A DNA stretch of 7,689 nt from Smithellaceae bacterium. GTDB lineage: Bacteria > Desulfobacterota > Syntrophia > Syntrophales > Smithellaceae. The notes under the pieces were generated by a model. It was not told the DNA's origin. It did no database searches and saw nothing but the letters and a program-made list of their open reading frames with translations. Location of the stretch: NCBI GenBank assembly GCA_028701435.1, contig JAQVQT010000035.1:5568-13256 (forward strand), in the 5' to 3' direction. Positions 5,671 through 7,689 of the stretch are shown one piece after another. Made by a program: the position numbers and the translations under genes. Within the stretch, counting starts at the first letter, position 1. The number at the start of each line of letters is the position of its first letter.

Positions 5671-6532
5671 CCGGGCCTCACGGCATCGGGAGAAGACAAC
5701 CGGGGAACTGTTTCAGGACCGTCTGCCTTATCTGGGCCTTCGAAAGATTCCCGGCCCGCAACATCACAAGATCCGTTTTCCCGGCTGCTCCCCCCAGTGC
5801 TTGCGCAGTCTGTCCGCTGCTCCAAGGCAAGAAGGCGCGATTCTTCTTTTCCCGCCCCGGACGACAAAAAACCTCCTGGCGCTTTCCGCGCCGTCCCGCG
5901 AGGAATATTTTTCCCGAATGGCCGGGTGCCGGCCGGCGTTGCTGATTTTTTCCCAAAGCGCGTCTCTGCACGTTTCGCTCAGAAAGCAGATGCAAGGCCG
6001 TTGTCTTCCCGCGGCCGCTTCCCCGCTTCATGAAAGCCTGCTGGCCAGCCGGATCCGCTCGATCCTCCGCGAAAAAATTCATCAATGCGTGACGATGCAC
6101 GGCGTTGCGCTGGCCTGCGGGGACCGGGGCGTTCTCCTTACCGGACCCAGCGGCATCGGCAAAACGACAGCCGCGCTTGCGGCCGTCCGCAAAGGCTGTT
6201 TCTGGATCGCCGACGACCTGGCCGTGATCAAAAATGTTCAGGGCCGGCTGATGATTTCCGGTCACCCGAGAATTCAAAAATATGTGACCACGCAGGAAAC
6301 CGGCATCACCTCTGTGGACCGGCTGTTGCCGAAGCCGTCTATGAAAAAAAAGGCGGAGCTTGCCTTCGTCATCGATGTCTTCCAAACCGACAGGGAGGGA
6401 ATTTTCAGGCCCATAGAGACCCGAATCCTGGGAAAAAGTCTGCCGCTTGTCCGGGTGGGCATTTACCGGACTGGATATTTGCGCCGGAATCTGTTAAGCA
6501 GAGCCATACAAAAACTGAACGAGGTCGGATAA
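5606..6532 (+). CDS. hprK: Divergent HPr kinase/phosphorylase-like protein (HprK)
   Basis: HprK phosphorylates a serine of the phosphocarrier HPr with ATP and in some species also removes it. The C-terminal kinase domain is clear: MHG (H165), Walker A GPSGIGKTT (180-188) and IADD (201-204). GVLLTG before the P-loop and RILGKSLPLVRVGIYRTGYLRRNLLSRAI at the end align with the family's ILG..IP....PVRPGRNLA.I..VA. The poorly conserved N-terminal domain spans about 33-160. Two family hallmarks differ: the P-loop is GPSGIGKTT rather than GxSGIGKSE, and the HprK/P signature EIRGLGIINV is replaced by TTQETGITSV (228-237), losing its arginine. The start is uncertain. ATG 5606 gives 308 aa and overlaps ptsN by 65 nt; TTG 5642 gives 296 aa. 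Recognisable homology starts only near residue 32. Position between ptsN and rapZ strongly supports the family; enzymatic activity is not assured. Confidence 0.8.
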   Translation: MRTPKTICTKPSLSRTHPVPCSRASRHREKTTGELFQDRLPYLGLRKIPGPQHHKIRFPGCSPQCLRSLSAAPRQEGAILLFPPRTTKNLLALSAPSREEYFSRMAGCRPALLIFSQSASLHVSLRKQMQGRCLPAAASPLHESLLASRIRSILREKIHQCVTMHGVALACGDRGVLLTGPSGIGKTTAALAAVRKGCFWIADDLAVIKNVQGRLMISGHPRIQKYVTTQETGITSVDRLLPKPSMKKKAELAFVIDVFQTDREGIFRPIETRILGKSLPLVRVGIYRTGYLRRNLLSRAIQKLNEVG

Positions 6533-7399
6533 TTGAAAAATCTCCAGGTGGTGATCATTACGGGATTGTCCGGTTCCGGCAAGAGCACCGCGCTCCGGGC
6601 GTTGGAAGACATCGGTTTTTTTTGCGTGGACAACCTTCCGGTCGTGCTGCTGCCCAAGTTTCTGTCCATTACGCTCGAATCTTCTCCGCAGATCAAACAG
6701 GTGGCGCTGGTCATGGATTTGCGGCAGAAAAGCTTTCTGGAAAAGTATCAGCGCATCTTTGAACGCCTGAAGGAAAAGGGCTACCGGATCAAAATTCTGT
6801 TTCTGGAAGCCGGGGAAGAGTCTCTGCTGCGACGTTTCAGCGAAACAAGGCGCAGCCATCCGCTCTCCGAAAAGCGTTCCATCATGGAAGGCATTCAGGC
6901 GGAAATAAAAAAGCTGGCTACCCTGCGGCAAATGGCCGACACCGTCATCGACACCACGACGTCCAATGTGCATCAGCTCAAAGACACGGTTCAAAAGCAG
7001 TTTTTGCCTTCTTCCACCCGGACGAAAATGATGATCAGCGTCATGTCTTTCGGCTACCGGTATGGCCTGCCGGCCGACGCGGACCTGGCGATTGACGTGA
7101 GATTTTTGCCCAATCCCTTTTATGTTGAAAAGTTAAAAAACATGAACGGCCATCACCGGGATGTGGAAAAGTACGTTTTGAACAACGAGGAATGTAAAAC
7201 CTTCATCGGCAAAGCGGCCGACATGCTGAACTTCATCATTCCGCTTTATGAAAAAGAAGGAAAGGTGCGGCTGAATATCGCATTCGGATGCACGGGCGGC
7301 AAGCATCGGTCCGTCGTCATGGCCAATCAGTTCAGCCTGTTTTTCCAGAAGCGGAAGTTCATCGTTCACACCACCCACCGCGACATCAACAAAAGCTGA
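6533..7399 (+). CDS. rapZ: RNase adapter / nucleotide-binding protein RapZ (YvcJ family)
   Basis: RapZ is a P-loop protein. In E. coli it binds small RNAs and guides RNase E to GlmZ, adjusting glucosamine-6-phosphate supply for the cell envelope; in other bacteria (YvcJ) its role is less clear. The 288-aa protein has Walker A GLSGSGKST (11-19), VDNLP (32-36), RRFSETRRSHPL (100-111), SFGYRYGLPADADLAIDVRFLPNP (from 172), GCTGGKHRSV (252-261) and a final HRD (282-284), all RapZ hallmarks. The start is an unusual TTG directly after the hprK stop codon; GAGGT (6521-6525) inside the hprK end is well spaced for it, so the two genes are translationally coupled. GTG 6548 is a weaker alternative. The E. 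coli sRNA partners are not evident here, so the E. coli mechanism should not be assumed. Confidence 0.95.
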   Translation: MKNLQVVIITGLSGSGKSTALRALEDIGFFCVDNLPVVLLPKFLSITLESSPQIKQVALVMDLRQKSFLEKYQRIFERLKEKGYRIKILFLEAGEESLLRRFSETRRSHPLSEKRSIMEGIQAEIKKLATLRQMADTVIDTTTSNVHQLKDTVQKQFLPSSTRTKMMISVMSFGYRYGLPADADLAIDVRFLPNPFYVEKLKNMNGHHRDVEKYVLNNEECKTFIGKAADMLNFIIPLYEKEGKVRLNIAFGCTGGKHRSVVMANQFSLFFQKRKFIVHTTHRDINKS

Positions 7400-7411
7400 A
7401 GACCGGCGTGT

Positions 7412-7453
7412 CTCGTTGCTCGTCGTTCGTCGTTCGTATCTCGTATCTCGAAG
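7412..7453 (+). repeat. Left heptamer array after rapZ
   Basis: Six consecutive 7-bp units read CTCGTTG, CTCGTCG, TTCGTCG, TTCGTAT, CTCGTAT and CTCGAAG (the last weaker), consensus YTCGTNN. The array starts 12 nt after the rapZ stop codon. Its first four units are the mirror image of the first units of the right array, with 19 exact bases in inverted orientation (7419-7437 against 7484-7502). Confidence 0.75.
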
Positions 7454-7462
7454 ATCCGGATC
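7453..7462. repeat. Palindrome between the two heptamer arrays
   Basis: GATCCGGATC is a perfect 10-bp palindrome, within the 28-nt spacer that separates the two opposing arrays. It is short enough to be chance, though its central place in a mirrored structure is notable. Confidence 0.4.
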
Positions 7463-7481
7463 AGCAAGTCTGAAACTAAGG

Positions 7482-7523
7482 CGACGAACGACGAACGACG
7501 AGATGCGAGCTACGATCGACGAT
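7482..7523 (-). repeat. Right heptamer array, inverted relative to the left
   Basis: On the plus strand the units are CGACGAA, CGACGAA, CGACGAG, ATGCGAG, CTACGAT and CGACGAT. Read on the minus strand they have the same NTCGTNN form as the left array. The array ends 5 nt before the stop codon of the convergent peptidase gene. The two arrays together fill nearly all of the 129-nt gap and could form a stem of at least 19 bp with a 46-nt loop. No T-tract follows on either strand, so a standard terminator is not shown. Confidence 0.75.
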
Positions 7524-7528
7524 CTTTG

Positions 7529-7689
7529 TCAAAACGCCATCTTCTTCATCACATTGTCTTCAATCCAGTGCGGGTCCCACCATTCCTGCGGGTTGACAAA
7601 CTCTCCGCCGGCCAGAATGCTGAAATGCAGATGATCGCCGCCGGCCAGTCCGCTCAATCCGGAAACGCCGATTTTCTCCTCTTTTTTGA
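7529..7689 (-). CDS. M23 family metallopeptidase, C-terminal fragment (cut by window edge)
   Basis: The frame is open from the window edge to a TGA at 7529-7531 and gives the last 52 residues of a protein whose start lies outside. They read on from KKEEKIGVSGLSGLAGGDHLHFSI, matching the end of LytM/M23 zinc endopeptidases: GxSG, then the HLH motif holding one zinc ligand, then FVNPQEWWDPHWIEDNV. Such enzymes cut peptidoglycan cross-links in the periplasm, or, when catalytic residues are missing, activate amidases. The first zinc-binding motif (HxxxD) would be in the missing part, so activity cannot be judged. The WWDPHWI tail is typical of proteobacterial M23 proteins with an N-terminal membrane anchor. 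It converges with rapZ and is a separate transcription unit. Confidence 0.82.
   Translation of the reverse strand, partial: KKEEKIGVSGLSGLAGGDHLHFSILAGGEFVNPQEWWDPHWIEDNVMKKMAF

Noticed and set aside
5678..6385. Minus-strand open frame (235 codons) opposite hprK
   Set aside because: Low-complexity basic composition typical of antisense frames in GC-rich genes. The plus-strand HprK motifs decide the strand.
6085..6762. Plus-strand open frame (225 codons) across the hprK-rapZ junction
   Set aside because: It is in a different frame from both clear proteins and shows only arginine-, glycine- and proline-rich shadow sequence.
7416..7634. Plus-strand open frame starting in the heptamer array
   Set aside because: Composed of repeat translation followed by the antisense of the M23 peptidase gene.

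Overview
This window looks like a chromosomal housekeeping region of a Gram-negative bacterium. A deltaproteobacterial (Desulfobacterota) source, perhaps Syntrophus-like, is my best guess from gene order and protein style; no taxonomic marker gene is present. Genes for lipopolysaccharide (LPS) synthesis and export imply an outer membrane. The linkage rpoN-hpf-ptsN-hprK-rapZ is the classic proteobacterial sigma-54/nitrogen-PTS cluster.

Layout. Positions 1-446 hold no convincing gene but are rich in repeats: a short tandem heptamer, two related palindromes, a weaker third copy, and a folded inverted repeat of about 130 bp (246-374). Nine co-directional plus-strand genes follow: kdsC (447-986), lptC (1007-1576), lptA (1589-2143), lptB (2180-2902), rpoN (2930-4402), hpf (4559-5089), ptsN (5203-5670), hprK (5606-6532) and rapZ (6533-7399). 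Most gaps are short (12-36 nt) or overlapping. The exceptions are 156 nt before hpf, which contains a good sigma-70-type promoter, and 113 nt before ptsN. A 129-nt gap (7400-7528) made of two opposing arrays of 7-bp repeats separates rapZ from the 3' end of a convergent M23 peptidase gene (7529-7689, minus strand, cut by the window edge).

How the genes fit together. KdsC completes Kdo for the LPS inner core. LptC, LptA and LptB are parts of the bridge that moves LPS from the inner to the outer membrane. RpoN is sigma-54. Hpf is a long-form ribosome hibernation factor. PtsN (EIIA-Ntr), HprK and RapZ are regulatory proteins linking phosphotransfer and nucleotide signals to metabolism and envelope synthesis.

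The genes themselves are well-known families and I see no new multi-gene system. The points most worth a second look are an HPr kinase-like protein that has lost parts of the family signature and has no obvious start codon near its conserved region, the mirrored heptamer arrays after rapZ, and the folded repeat element directly upstream of kdsC.
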